Below, piece by piece: positions 1-5,324 of a stretch of 6,836 nucleotides of DNA. This DNA comes from an uncultured Oscillospiraceae bacterium (GTDB taxonomy: Bacteria; Bacillota; Clostridia; Oscillospirales; Oscillospiraceae): positions 1 to 6,836 of the forward strand of contig CAKUHV010000088.1 in assembly GCA_934659445.1 (NCBI GenBank). The letters are read 5' to 3'. The notes beneath the pieces are model-generated. The model ran no database searches. It saw only the letters and a program-made list of their open reading frames with translations, and had not been told where the DNA came from. Position numbers and translations under genes: made by a program. Within the stretch, counting starts at the first letter, position 1. Each line of letters opens with the position of its first letter.

Positions 1-77
1 TGGTACGCCTGAGCGGATTCGAACCGCTGGCCTTCCGCTTAGGAGGCGGACGCTCTATCCTGCTGAGCTACAGACGC
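1..77 (-). tRNA. tRNA-Arg (anticodon CCU)
   Basis: Read on the minus strand this forms a complete cloverleaf. The 7-bp acceptor stem pairs GCGTCTG with CAGGCGT (two G-U pairs). The D stem is GCTC/GAGC and the anticodon stem is TCCGC/GCGGA around the loop CTCCTAA. A 5-nt variable region precedes the T arm AGCGG-TTCGAAT-CCGCT. The discriminator base is A and the CCA end is encoded at the very start of the window. The anticodon CCT lies at plus-strand positions 41-43, so the tRNA reads AGG arginine codons. It begins 34 bp after the fakA stop codon on the same strand, with no obvious promoter in the gap, so it may be processed from the yloU-fakA transcript. That last point is inference. Confidence 0.97.
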
Positions 78-81
78 GTAT

Positions 82-101
82 GCCGGGGGCGCGGCCCCGG
101 C
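82..101 (-). other. GC-rich hairpin between fakA and the tRNA
   Basis: GCCGGGG (82-88) and CCCCGGC (95-101) form a perfect 7-bp stem with a 6-nt loop. It lies between the fakA stop and the 5' end of the tRNA. No T-run follows on the minus strand, so it is not a convincing intrinsic terminator. It could be a pause, a partial terminator or a processing/stability structure between messenger and tRNA. Confidence 0.4.
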
Positions 102-111
102 CGGGCGGAGC

Positions 112-1803
112 TTACTCCGCCGAGATCATATAGTAGTACACGGGCTGTCCGCCGGACAGCAGGGTGATCTCCGCATTGGGACAGGCGGCGGTAAAGACCT
201 CCAGCGCCTGCTGGGCCTGCTCCTCGGTCACGTCCTCGCCGTAGAAGATGGAGATGAACTCTGCCCCCTGGTGCCCCTCAGACCGGGCCAGCCGCTCCAG
301 CAGGGCGTTCAGATCCCGGTCGGTGCCGAAGAGCTGGTGCTCCTCCAGAGCCAGATAGTCCCCCTGCTTGATGGCGAAGCCGCCGAAATCGGAGTCCCGG
401 GCGGCATAGGTGATCTCGCTGGTGCGCACCTGGGCCAGGGCCTGGGTCATGTTCTCCGTATTCTCCTCCGCCGGGGCGTCGGGGTCCACGGTCATCATGG
501 CGGCGATGCCCTGGGGTACGGTCTTGCTGGGAATGACGATGACCTGCTTGTCCTGACACAGGGGAATGGCCTGCTGGGCGGCCATGATGATGTTCTTGTT
601 GTTGGGCAGGACATAGACGGTCTCCGCCGGGGTGGCGTCGATGGCCTTGACGATGTCCTGAGTGGAGGGGTTCATGGTCTGGCCCCCGCCCACGATGGCG
701 TCTGCCCCCAGATCGCGGAACACGTCCTCCAGCCCCTTGCCGGCGCACACGGCCACAAAGCCGAGCTTCTTCTCCGGCGCGGCCTTGGCGGGCCGGGTCT
801 CTTCGGAGACGGGGGTGTAATTCTGGAAGGAGTCCTCTGCCATGTCCAGATCGTCGGTGCTCTGGGGGGCCTTGCCGGCGGCCATCTCCTCGTACTGGGT
901 GCGCATATTTTCGATCTTGGCCAGCTCCAGCACGCCGTACTTCTGGGCCTCCAGCAGGGCGGCGCCGGGGATGTCCGTATGGACGTGGACCTTAAAGGCG
1001 TCGTCGTCCTCGCCGATGACCAGACAGTCGCCGATGGAGCTGAGGTAGGCCCGGAAGGCGTCCAGATCGGTGGTCTCGTTCTTGCGGACGATGAACACCG
1101 TGTCGAAGGTGAAGGTGATCTCCTCGTCCCCCAAGGTGCTGAACTCCGCCTTGTCGGCGGGGGCGGCGGAGTCGTCCTCCGGCATGGGCAGGCCGTTGAG
1201 CTCGTCCAGCATCCCCTGCAGGATCACCAGAAAGCCCTTGCCCCCGGCGTCTACCACGCCGGCCTTCTTCAGCACGGGGTTCATGTTGATGGTCTGGGCC
1301 AGAGCGGTCTGCCCCTCCTGGATGGCCTGCTCCAGCACGGACTGGAAGCAGTTATCCTCCCGCGCGGCGCCGGCGGCCCGGGCCGCGGACATGCGGGAGA
1401 CGGTGAGGATGGTGCCCTCGGCGGGCTTCATCACCGCCTTATAGGCGGCAGCCACGCCGTAGTCCAGGGCCAGGGCCAGATCCCGGCCGTCGATGGTCTG
1501 CTTTTCCTTGATGGCCTTGGCCAGCCCCCGGAACAGCAGGGACAGGATGACCCCGGAGTTGCCCCGGGCCCCCCGCAGCAGGGCGGAGGCGCAGGCGCCG
1601 GCGGCGGCGCCCACGGAGTCGAAGCGCTTTTTCTTCATCTCCTGGGCGGCGGCGGCGATGGTCAGGGACATATTGGTGCCGGTGTCTCCGTCGGGCACCG
1701 GGAAAACGTTCAGGTCGTTGATGCCCTGCTTCTGGGCATTGATCGCGGCAGCGGCATGAATGATCATCTGCTGGAAGACCGCTGCGTCAACGGTTTTCGT
1801 CAT
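112..1803 (-). CDS. fakA: Fatty acid kinase ATP-binding subunit FakA (DAK2 domain, YloV family)
   Basis: The 563-residue protein matches the usual FakA/YloV length of about 550. FakA phosphorylates exogenous fatty acids carried by FakB (DegV-family) proteins, giving acyl-phosphate for phospholipid synthesis. It is cytosolic and acts with membrane-linked partners. Residues about 8-203 are the DAK2 nucleotide-binding domain. This contains NVFPVPDGDTGTNM (32-45) with the metal-binding Asp38 and Asp40, RGARGNSGV (78-85 region), GTILTV (130-135) and VDAGGKGF (184-191). The middle domain contains KVHVHT (271-276) with His273 and His275. Residues from about 345 form the C-terminal FakB-interacting region. 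The Cys expected in the middle-domain zinc site seems to be Asp234. Residues 305-345 are a low-complexity acidic linker. The start is supported by AAAGGAAA (1813-1820) 9 nt upstream. The gene follows the yloU homologue by 29 bp, as in other Firmicutes. No fakB is visible here. Confidence 0.93.
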   Translation of the reverse strand: MTKTVDAAVFQQMIIHAAAAINAQKQGINDLNVFPVPDGDTGTNMSLTIAAAAQEMKKKRFDSVGAAAGACASALLRGARGNSGVILSLLFRGLAKAIKEKQTIDGRDLALALDYGVAAAYKAVMKPAEGTILTVSRMSAARAAGAAREDNCFQSVLEQAIQEGQTALAQTINMNPVLKKAGVVDAGGKGFLVILQGMLDELNGLPMPEDDSAAPADKAEFSTLGDEEITFTFDTVFIVRKNETTDLDAFRAYLSSIGDCLVIGEDDDAFKVHVHTDIPGAALLEAQKYGVLELAKIENMRTQYEEMAAGKAPQSTDDLDMAEDSFQNYTPVSEETRPAKAAPEKKLGFVAVCAGKGLEDVFRDLGADAIVGGGQTMNPSTQDIVKAIDATPAETVYVLPNNKNIIMAAQQAIPLCQDKQVIVIPSKTVPQGIAAMMTVDPDAPAEENTENMTQALAQVRTSEITYAARDSDFGGFAIKQGDYLALEEHQLFGTDRDLNALLERLARSEGHQGAEFISIFYGEDVTEEQAQQALEVFTAACPNAEITLLSGGQPVYYYMISAE

Positions 1804-1832
1804 AATCAGTTGTTTCCTTTCTGCGGGCGGGC

Positions 1833-2180
1833 TTAAAAGCGCATGGAGTCTACGCAGACGTCCACGCGGCGCACCTTAACGCCGGTGGTCTTGCTGACGA
1901 CATAGCGCACCTCGCCCATGATGGAGCGGCACACCGCCATCAGGTTGACCCCGTTTTCCACGATGATATGCAGCTCGATGGAGACGGTGCCGTCTTCATT
2001 ATAATAAACCTTCACGCCCTTGGCCATGGACTCGCGCTTGAGCAGATGGACCAGTCCGTCGGTCTTGGAGCGCACAGCCATGCCCTTGACCCCGTAGCAG
2101 TTGGTCGCCGCGTTGCCGGTAACGGCGGTAAATACGTCGCCGCTGATGCGGATCTCGCCCAGGTCGTTCTGAAGCTTCAT
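1833..2180 (-). CDS. Asp23/Gls24 family envelope-associated protein (YloU-like)
   Basis: This 115-residue protein has the Asp23/Gls24 (DUF322) fold signature. The N-terminal GEIRISGDVFTAVTGNAAT is followed by CYGVKGM, the middle part contains VSIELHIIVENGVNL, and the C-terminal half contains GVKVRRVDVCVDS. Family members are small, soluble and abundant, and have been linked to envelope stress and membrane anchoring; the biochemical activity is unknown. In many Firmicutes this gene sits directly before fakA/yloV, and the same order is kept here with a 29-bp gap, which supports both calls. The start has a GGAAGG-type ribosome binding site about 10 nt upstream and lies roughly 45 nt downstream of a promoter on the minus strand. 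The Cys residues are not known to be functional. The family call is firm and the physiological role is uncertain. Confidence 0.9.
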   Translation of the reverse strand: MKLQNDLGEIRISGDVFTAVTGNAATNCYGVKGMAVRSKTDGLVHLLKRESMAKGVKVYYNEDGTVSIELHIIVENGVNLMAVCRSIMGEVRYVVSKTTGVKVRRVDVCVDSMRF

Positions 2181-2229
2181 TCAGTCTCGCCTTCCTTTCC
2201 GTAAGGGGATGGATTCCGGTACAGGATAC

Positions 2230-2258
2230 ATTGTAGTCCATTTCCCCGCAAATTACAA
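2230..2258 (-). promoter_or_regulatory. Sigma-A-type promoter for yloU-fakA(-tRNA)
   Basis: On the minus strand, TTGTAA (2253-2258, 4/6 to TTGACA) is followed after exactly 17 nt by TACAAT (2230-2235, 5/6 to TATAAT). Transcription would begin near 2223, about 42 nt before the yloU start codon. Position, spacing and direction all fit the yloU-fakA unit. No experimental start is available. Confidence 0.7.
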
Positions 2259-2266
2259 GGGGAAAT
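2240..2266. promoter_or_regulatory. Inverted repeat over the yloU -35 box (possible operator)
   Basis: ATTTCCCC (2240-2247) and GGGGAAAT (2259-2266) are perfect 8-bp inverted arms separated by 11 nt. The centre contains the -35 hexamer of the yloU promoter, and the left arm lies in the spacer between -35 and -10. A dimeric protein bound here would block RNA polymerase. It does not resemble the FapR operator as I remember it, and the regulator is unknown. Confidence 0.45.
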
Positions 2267-2286
2267 CCGTCCGAAGCGCGTTTTGC

Positions 2287-2298
2287 CGGGATATCCCG
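2287..2298. promoter_or_regulatory. Perfect 12-bp palindrome between the divergent promoters
   Basis: CGGGATATCCCG is self-complementary over all 12 bases. Its centre is about 52 bp upstream of the predicted spoIIE start and about 70 bp upstream of the predicted yloU start, so a bound protein could influence either direction. GGGATAT recurs at 2329-2335 over the spoIIE -10 region, 41 bp away. In GC-rich DNA a chance palindrome is possible. Confidence 0.3.
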
Positions 2299-2303
2299 CC
2301 GGT

Positions 2304-2338
2304 TTGCGACGAATTTTTTCCATAAAGTGGGATATAAT
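2304..2338 (+). promoter_or_regulatory. spoIIE promoter with perfect -10 and weak or displaced -35
   Basis: TATAAT lies at 2333-2338. There is no -35-like hexamer at 17 nt; the sequence there is CGAATT. The nearest candidate, TTGCGA (2304-2309), is 23 nt away. In Bacillus subtilis, spoIIE is transcribed by sigma-A RNA polymerase with Spo0A-P from a promoter with an abnormally long spacer. CGACGAA (2307-2313) matches the Spo0A box TGTCGAA at 5 of 7 positions and lies where such a box would be expected. Spo0A control is inferred from the gene's identity and this architecture. Confidence 0.5.
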
Positions 2339-2375
2339 GGCCTTCCAAAGCCCATTTTGGGGCGGATCATACAAA

Positions 2376-2398
2376 GGAAGGTCGTGGGCACCGCTATG
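2376..2398 (+). promoter_or_regulatory. Ribosome binding site and start codon choice for spoIIE
   Basis: AAAGGAAGG ends at 2381, and ATG at 2396-2398 follows after 14 nt, a rather long gap. An in-frame GTG at 2384 is only 2 nt from the GGAAGG and is too close. The more upstream in-frame GTG at 2327 lies before the -10 box and cannot be on the transcript. ATG 2396 is the best choice. Confidence 0.65.
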
Positions 2399-4741
2399 AC
2401 AGCCAGAGACACCATTCAGATCAGACTGCGCCGCATGAAGTGGCGTGCCGGGGGGGAGGCCGGAGTGCGGGTGACCCCCTCCGCCCTGCTGCGGGGGGCG
2501 GAGGGGGTCAGCAGCCTGCTGCTGTGCGCCGTGCTGGCCGGGGCCTGCGTCTGGGGGGAGCGGGCCCCCTTCGCCGTGGCCTTTGTGGGGGCGGCCGGGC
2601 CGGGGCTGATGGGCGGGGCCGCCCTGACGGGGGCCTGCTTCGGTTATCTCACCCTGCTGCCCCTGGCCCGGGGGCTGCGGTATGCCGCGGCGGCGGTGCT
2701 CACCTTCGCCGCCGCCTTCGCCCTTCTGGACTGGAAGCCCATGAAAAGGCCCTGGGCCATGCCCCTGACGGCGGCGGCCATGAACGGCTGCACCGGCTTT
2801 GTCTATCTGTCCCAGGGGGGCTGGCAGCGGCAGCAGGTGCTGGCCTTTGCCGCCGAAGTGGGGCTGACCGCCCTGGCGGCCCGGGGCTTTGCCGCCGTGC
2901 TGGAGCCCGTGCGCGCCGGGCGGCGGGGGGACCCCCAGTCCCTGTCCTGCCGGGCGGGGGCGCTGATGCTGCTGTGCAGCGTGCTCATGTCGCTGGAGGG
3001 GGCGCTGCTGCCCGGGGGACTGTCCGCCGGACGGGTGCTGGCCGGGACGGCGGGGCTGACCGCCGCGTGGCTGGGGGGCTGCTCCGCCGGAGCCATGACC
3101 GGGGTGCTGCTGGGACTGGCCATGGACCTGTCGGGCAAGGGGGTGCCCCTGTACGCCACGGTGTACGGCCTTGCCGCCCTGGGCACGGGGCTGGCCCGGG
3201 GCCGGAGCAGACCTTGGGCGGCGGCGGTGTGGCTGGGGCTGAGCGGGGCCGCCGCCCTGTGGGGGACGGCGGCGGTGATCCCCGGAGCCGTGGTGTACGA
3301 GGCGCTTGTCGCCTGCACCCTGTTCCTGCTGCTGCCCGGAAGGGCGCTGGGCCGCCTGGGGGCCTGGGCGGCCCCGGCCCGGACCGGCGTGGGGGCCGAC
3401 CTGCGGGCCCAGCAGCTGATCCAGAAGCGGCTGGAGGGGGCGGCGGAGGCCTTCCGCAGCCTGTACCAGTCGGTGAACGCCGCCTTCCGCACGCCGGACA
3501 ACGACGGGGACTCCGCCATGATCTTCCGCCGGGCGGCGGCCCAGGTGTGCCGGGACTGCCCCCGGTGGAAGGACTGCTGGCAGGAGAACTACCCCGCCAC
3601 CATGGACGCCATGAACCACGCACTGCCCGCCATCCTGACCCGGGGGCGGGGGCGGGCGGGGGACTTTCCCGGCTGGTTCGCCGACCGCTGCCTCCACTTC
3701 CGGGACTATGTGGGGGAGGTGGACCGGGAGCTGGCTGCCCTGCTGTACCGCCGGCAGTACAACAGCCGGGTGCGGGCCAGCCGCTCCGCCGTGGCCCGGC
3801 AATACGCCCAGCTGTCCGACCTGCTGGGCAGCGCGGCGGCGGAGCTGTCCCAGGAGCTGGTGCCCGACCAGCAGGCCCTGCGCCGCCTGCGCCAGCGGCT
3901 GCGCTCCGCCGGGCTGGAGGGGGTGAGCGCCGCGGTGTTCCGGGACGGCCGGGGCCTGCTGCGCATCCAGCTGTCCGGCCCGGGCTGCCGCCAGATGGAG
4001 GAGCCCCGGCAGCTGCGGGCCCTCTCCGCCCTGCTGGGGGCCCCTCTGCGGGCGGAGGAGGGGGAGGGGGACGCCCTCACCCTGATCCAACAGGAGCCGC
4101 TGATGGCGGTGGCCGGGGTGGCCGCCCGAAAGAAGGACGGCGAGACGGTGAGCGGCGACGTGGGCACCTACTTCAAGGGGCCGGACGGCAGCCTGTATGT
4201 CCTGCTGTGCGACGGCATGGGCAGCGGCCCCGCCGCCAACCGGGAGAGCGCCCTGGCCGTGCGCCTGCTGGAGCAGTTCCTGAAGGCGGGGGTGGAGACG
4301 GAGCACGCCCTGGTCACCGTCAGCTCCGCTCTGGCCCTGCGGGGGGAGGAGGCCGGGGGCTTTACCACCGTGGACCTGTTACAGGTGGACCTGTTCACCG
4401 GGCGGGGGGCGGTGTACAAGCTGGGGGCGGCCCCTACCTATGTCCGCCATGACGGACAGGTGCGGCGGCTCACCGGCGGGGCCCTGCCCGCGGGGCTGTC
4501 CGCCGGGGACGGGGCCAGACCGGACAAGCTGCCCCTGCAGCTGGTCCCCGGGGACTGCGTGCTGATGGTCAGCGACGGGGTGACGGGCACCGGGGATGAC
4601 GGGTGGCTCCGGCAGCGGTTTGCCGAATTTGAGGGGGACAGTCCCAAGGAGCTGGCCCGGGCCCTGATCGCCGACAGCCCCCAGGGGGCCACCGACGACC
4701 GCACCGCCCTGATGGTGCGCGTGGAGAAGCGGGAGCTGTGA
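2396..4741 (+). CDS. spoIIE: Stage II sporulation protein E, membrane PP2C-type Ser/Thr phosphatase
   Basis: SpoIIE dephosphorylates the anti-anti-sigma factor SpoIIAA-P, which releases sigma-F in the forespore; in Bacillus it also localises to the polar septum through FtsZ. From ATG 2396 the protein has 781 residues, compared with 827 in B. subtilis. Residues about 30-320 are a run of hydrophobic segments consistent with the roughly ten-helix membrane domain. A linker contains the Cys cluster C385-x2-C388-x5-C394-W, characteristic of this family. Residues about 565-781 are the PP2C domain: SGDVG with Asp588, CDGMGSG with Asp606, SDGVTG with Asp727, and TDDRTALMV with Asp767/768. The 18-residue spacing between Asp588 and Asp606 fits the Asp610/Asp628 pair I recall from B. 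subtilis. No catalytic residue seems to be missing. The gene stands alone, divergent from yloU-fakA and followed by a hairpin, instead of lying beside tilS-hpt-ftsH as in Bacillus. Confidence 0.95.
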   Translation: MTARDTIQIRLRRMKWRAGGEAGVRVTPSALLRGAEGVSSLLLCAVLAGACVWGERAPFAVAFVGAAGPGLMGGAALTGACFGYLTLLPLARGLRYAAAAVLTFAAAFALLDWKPMKRPWAMPLTAAAMNGCTGFVYLSQGGWQRQQVLAFAAEVGLTALAARGFAAVLEPVRAGRRGDPQSLSCRAGALMLLCSVLMSLEGALLPGGLSAGRVLAGTAGLTAAWLGGCSAGAMTGVLLGLAMDLSGKGVPLYATVYGLAALGTGLARGRSRPWAAAVWLGLSGAAALWGTAAVIPGAVVYEALVACTLFLLLPGRALGRLGAWAAPARTGVGADLRAQQLIQKRLEGAAEAFRSLYQSVNAAFRTPDNDGDSAMIFRRAAAQVCRDCPRWKDCWQENYPATMDAMNHALPAILTRGRGRAGDFPGWFADRCLHFRDYVGEVDRELAALLYRRQYNSRVRASRSAVARQYAQLSDLLGSAAAELSQELVPDQQALRRLRQRLRSAGLEGVSAAVFRDGRGLLRIQLSGPGCRQMEEPRQLRALSALLGAPLRAEEGEGDALTLIQQEPLMAVAGVAARKKDGETVSGDVGTYFKGPDGSLYVLLCDGMGSGPAANRESALAVRLLEQFLKAGVETEHALVTVSSALALRGEEAGGFTTVDLLQVDLFTGRGAVYKLGAAPTYVRHDGQVRRLTGGALPAGLSAGDGARPDKLPLQLVPGDCVLMVSDGVTGTGDDGWLRQRFAEFEGDSPKELARALIADSPQGATDDRTALMVRVEKREL
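3642..3662 (+). other. G-quadruplex motif inside spoIIE
   Basis: Four G-runs of 5, 5, 3 and 5 bases (3642-3646, 3648-3652, 3654-3656, 3658-3662) are separated by single C bases. This is the most stable class of predicted quadruplex, on the non-template strand and hence in the mRNA. It encodes the Gly/Arg-rich stretch around residues 416-422 in the cytoplasmic linker of SpoIIE. Confidence 0.6.
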
Positions 4742-4783
4742 GACAGTCGAAAAAGTCGGGCTGTTCTGCGTGCATCCTGACAG

Positions 4784-4989
4784 TATCAGTGTTCCCCGCC
4801 CCCGCAGGGGGCGGGGAACATTCAATGTCATTTAGTTAAGCAAAACCTGTCATTCCGAGGCAGTGACCGATGTCACTGCCGTGGGAATCCGCATCCAAAA
4901 CGTTAGAAAAGGCGGATTGCCGCGCCAGTCTGCGGACTGGCTCGCAATGACAAAGCCCTTAGCTTAATGACATTGGGGGAACGCTGATA
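4784..4989. repeat. Nested palindromic intergenic repeat (MITE-like)
   Basis: Several concentric inverted repeats share one centre. The outermost pair is TATCAGTGTTCCCC (4784-4797) with GGGGAACGCTGATA (4976-4989), 13/14 paired. The next, at 4824-4840 and 4958-4974, is 15/17 paired and begins AATGTCATT on each strand. The inner pair at 4848-4864 and 4936-4952 is 15/17, with ends TGTCATTSCGAG. The innermost, around 4881-4892 and 4912-4923, is 10/12. Two local hairpins sit on the arms: GGCAGTGAC/GTCACTGCC (4859-4880, loop CGAT) and GCCAGTC/GACTGGC (4924-4941, loop TGCG). No open reading frame of note is inside. Intergenic repeats with GTCATTGCGAG-like ends are, as I recall, multicopy in many bacterial genomes. 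Copy number here is unknown, and target duplications are not evident. Confidence 0.75.
4790..4820 (+). terminator. spoIIE: Probable transcription terminator after spoIIE
   Basis: A perfect 14-bp stem pairs the arm at 4790-4803 with the arm at 4807-4820 around the loop GCA, starting 48 nt after the spoIIE stop. It is extremely GC-rich. The downstream sequence TTCAATGTCATTT is only moderately T-rich, so it departs from the textbook intrinsic terminator but should still stop or pause polymerase. It lies inside the left arm of the palindromic repeat. Confidence 0.6.
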
Positions 4990-5013
4990 GTTCTTCTGCA
5001 AAGGGACACAAAA

Positions 5014-5083
5014 TGAAATTGGGATAAAAACAAAAAATATTTCAAAGAAACCCTTGACACACACGACAGTGTTGTTGTATGAT
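5014..5083 (+). promoter_or_regulatory. Strong promoter of the S10 ribosomal protein operon
   Basis: A perfect TTGACA (5054-5059) is followed after 18 nt by TATGAT (5078-5083, 5/6). Upstream, about 5014-5050 is a markedly A-rich stretch in an otherwise GC-rich window, as expected of an UP element. Transcription should start near 5090, leaving a leader of about 260 nt before rpsJ. It is the strongest promoter-like sequence in the window and fits a growth-regulated ribosomal operon. Confidence 0.85.
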
Positions 5084-5089
5084 AGCGGA

Positions 5090-5249
5090 GCGCCTGTAAG
5101 GGCGTATTCTGCGATGATGCGCAAGATTGCTCGCTCTGCGAGGTAACTTGCGCGGAGTATGTCCGTATATCGGGCGGCTGAGCGCTTCGTGCCGCGGCGT
5201 ATATCGCCGGGTACGGAGGAAACCGGCCTGTCTGTACAGCCGGTTTTTT
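5090..5249 (+). ncRNA. Structured leader RNA of the S10 operon, candidate attenuator
   Basis: From the predicted start to the terminator nearly every segment can pair. CGCC/GGCG (5091-5094, 5101-5104) is first. GCGCAAG/CTTGCGC (5119-5125, 5147-5153) encloses an internal loop and CTCGC/GCGAG (5130-5134, 5138-5142). TCCGTA/TACGGA (5162-5167, 5212-5217) encloses two hairpins, GCGGC/GCCGC (5174-5178, 5191-5195) and GGCG/CGCC (5196-5199, 5205-5208). CGTATATCG occurs twice (5164-5172, 5198-5206). GCCGG (5206-5210) can also pair with CCGGC (5223-5227), the 5' arm of the terminator. This alternative pairing suggests a terminator/antiterminator switch. I do not recognise a known riboswitch or T-box. 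A ribosomal protein ligand such as L4 is one possibility by analogy with E. coli. A separate small RNA of about 160 nt is the other reading. Confidence 0.6.
5220..5249 (+). terminator. Intrinsic terminator in the rpsJ leader
   Basis: AAACCGGC (5220-5227) pairs with GCCGGTTT (5239-5246). Alternatively CTGT/ACAG (5228-5231, 5236-5239) extends the stem with one bulge. The 3' arm runs straight into six T residues (5244-5249). It has all the marks of a rho-independent terminator, yet lies between the operon promoter and rpsJ, so it must be read through for ribosomal proteins to be made. Confidence 0.85.
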
Positions 5250-5298
5250 CGTGGCCAGGAGTGATACGCACGATAGCGTGTGCAAGCGGCGCTCACCG

Positions 5299-5324
5299 TA
5301 CGAAGGCTGGACCCAACTTTCGTA
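5299..5324 (+). other. Hairpin just upstream of the rpsJ ribosome binding site
   Basis: TACGAAGG (5299-5306) pairs with CTTTCGTA (5317-5324), 8 bp with one G-U pair and a 10-nt loop, ending 7 nt before AAGGAGG. ACCCAAC occurs in its loop/3' arm (5311-5317) and again between the binding site and ATG (5341-5347). It does not mask the Shine-Dalgarno sequence itself. A second small hairpin, CGCACG-ATAG-CGTGTG, lies at 5267-5282. Confidence 0.5.

Noticed and set aside
271..1836. Long plus-strand open frame of about 520 codons opposite fakA
   Set aside because: It is antisense to a clear FakA gene; its Gly/Leu/Val/His-rich composition and lack of domain motifs are what GC-rich third positions produce on the opposite strand.
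2341..2381. CCTTCC/GGAAGG pairing that would hide the spoIIE ribosome binding site
   Set aside because: The 5' arm (2341-2346) lies at or before the transcription start predicted from the TATAAT box (about 2345), so most of it should not be in the mRNA.
2327..2395. Upstream GTG start for SpoIIE giving 23 extra residues
   Set aside because: The GTG is upstream of the TATAAT box and so would not be transcribed; a Shine-Dalgarno sequence lies instead before ATG 2396.
2177..4306. Long minus-strand open frame opposite spoIIE, plus a plus-strand alternative frame from 2440
   Set aside because: Both are Pro/Gly/Arg/Ala-rich low-complexity translations of extremely GC-rich DNA, overlap a well-supported SpoIIE, and have no recognisable family motif.
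5063..5075. Imperfect inverted repeat ACGACA-G-TGTTGT in the S10 promoter spacer
   Set aside because: Only 5 of 6 positions pair in a short GT/AC-rich stretch; too weak to call an operator.
4903..5271. Minus-strand open frames of 84-122 codons over the spoIIE-rpsJ gap
   Set aside because: They cross the palindromic repeat, the S10 promoter and leader stems, lack good ribosome binding sites and show no family resemblance.
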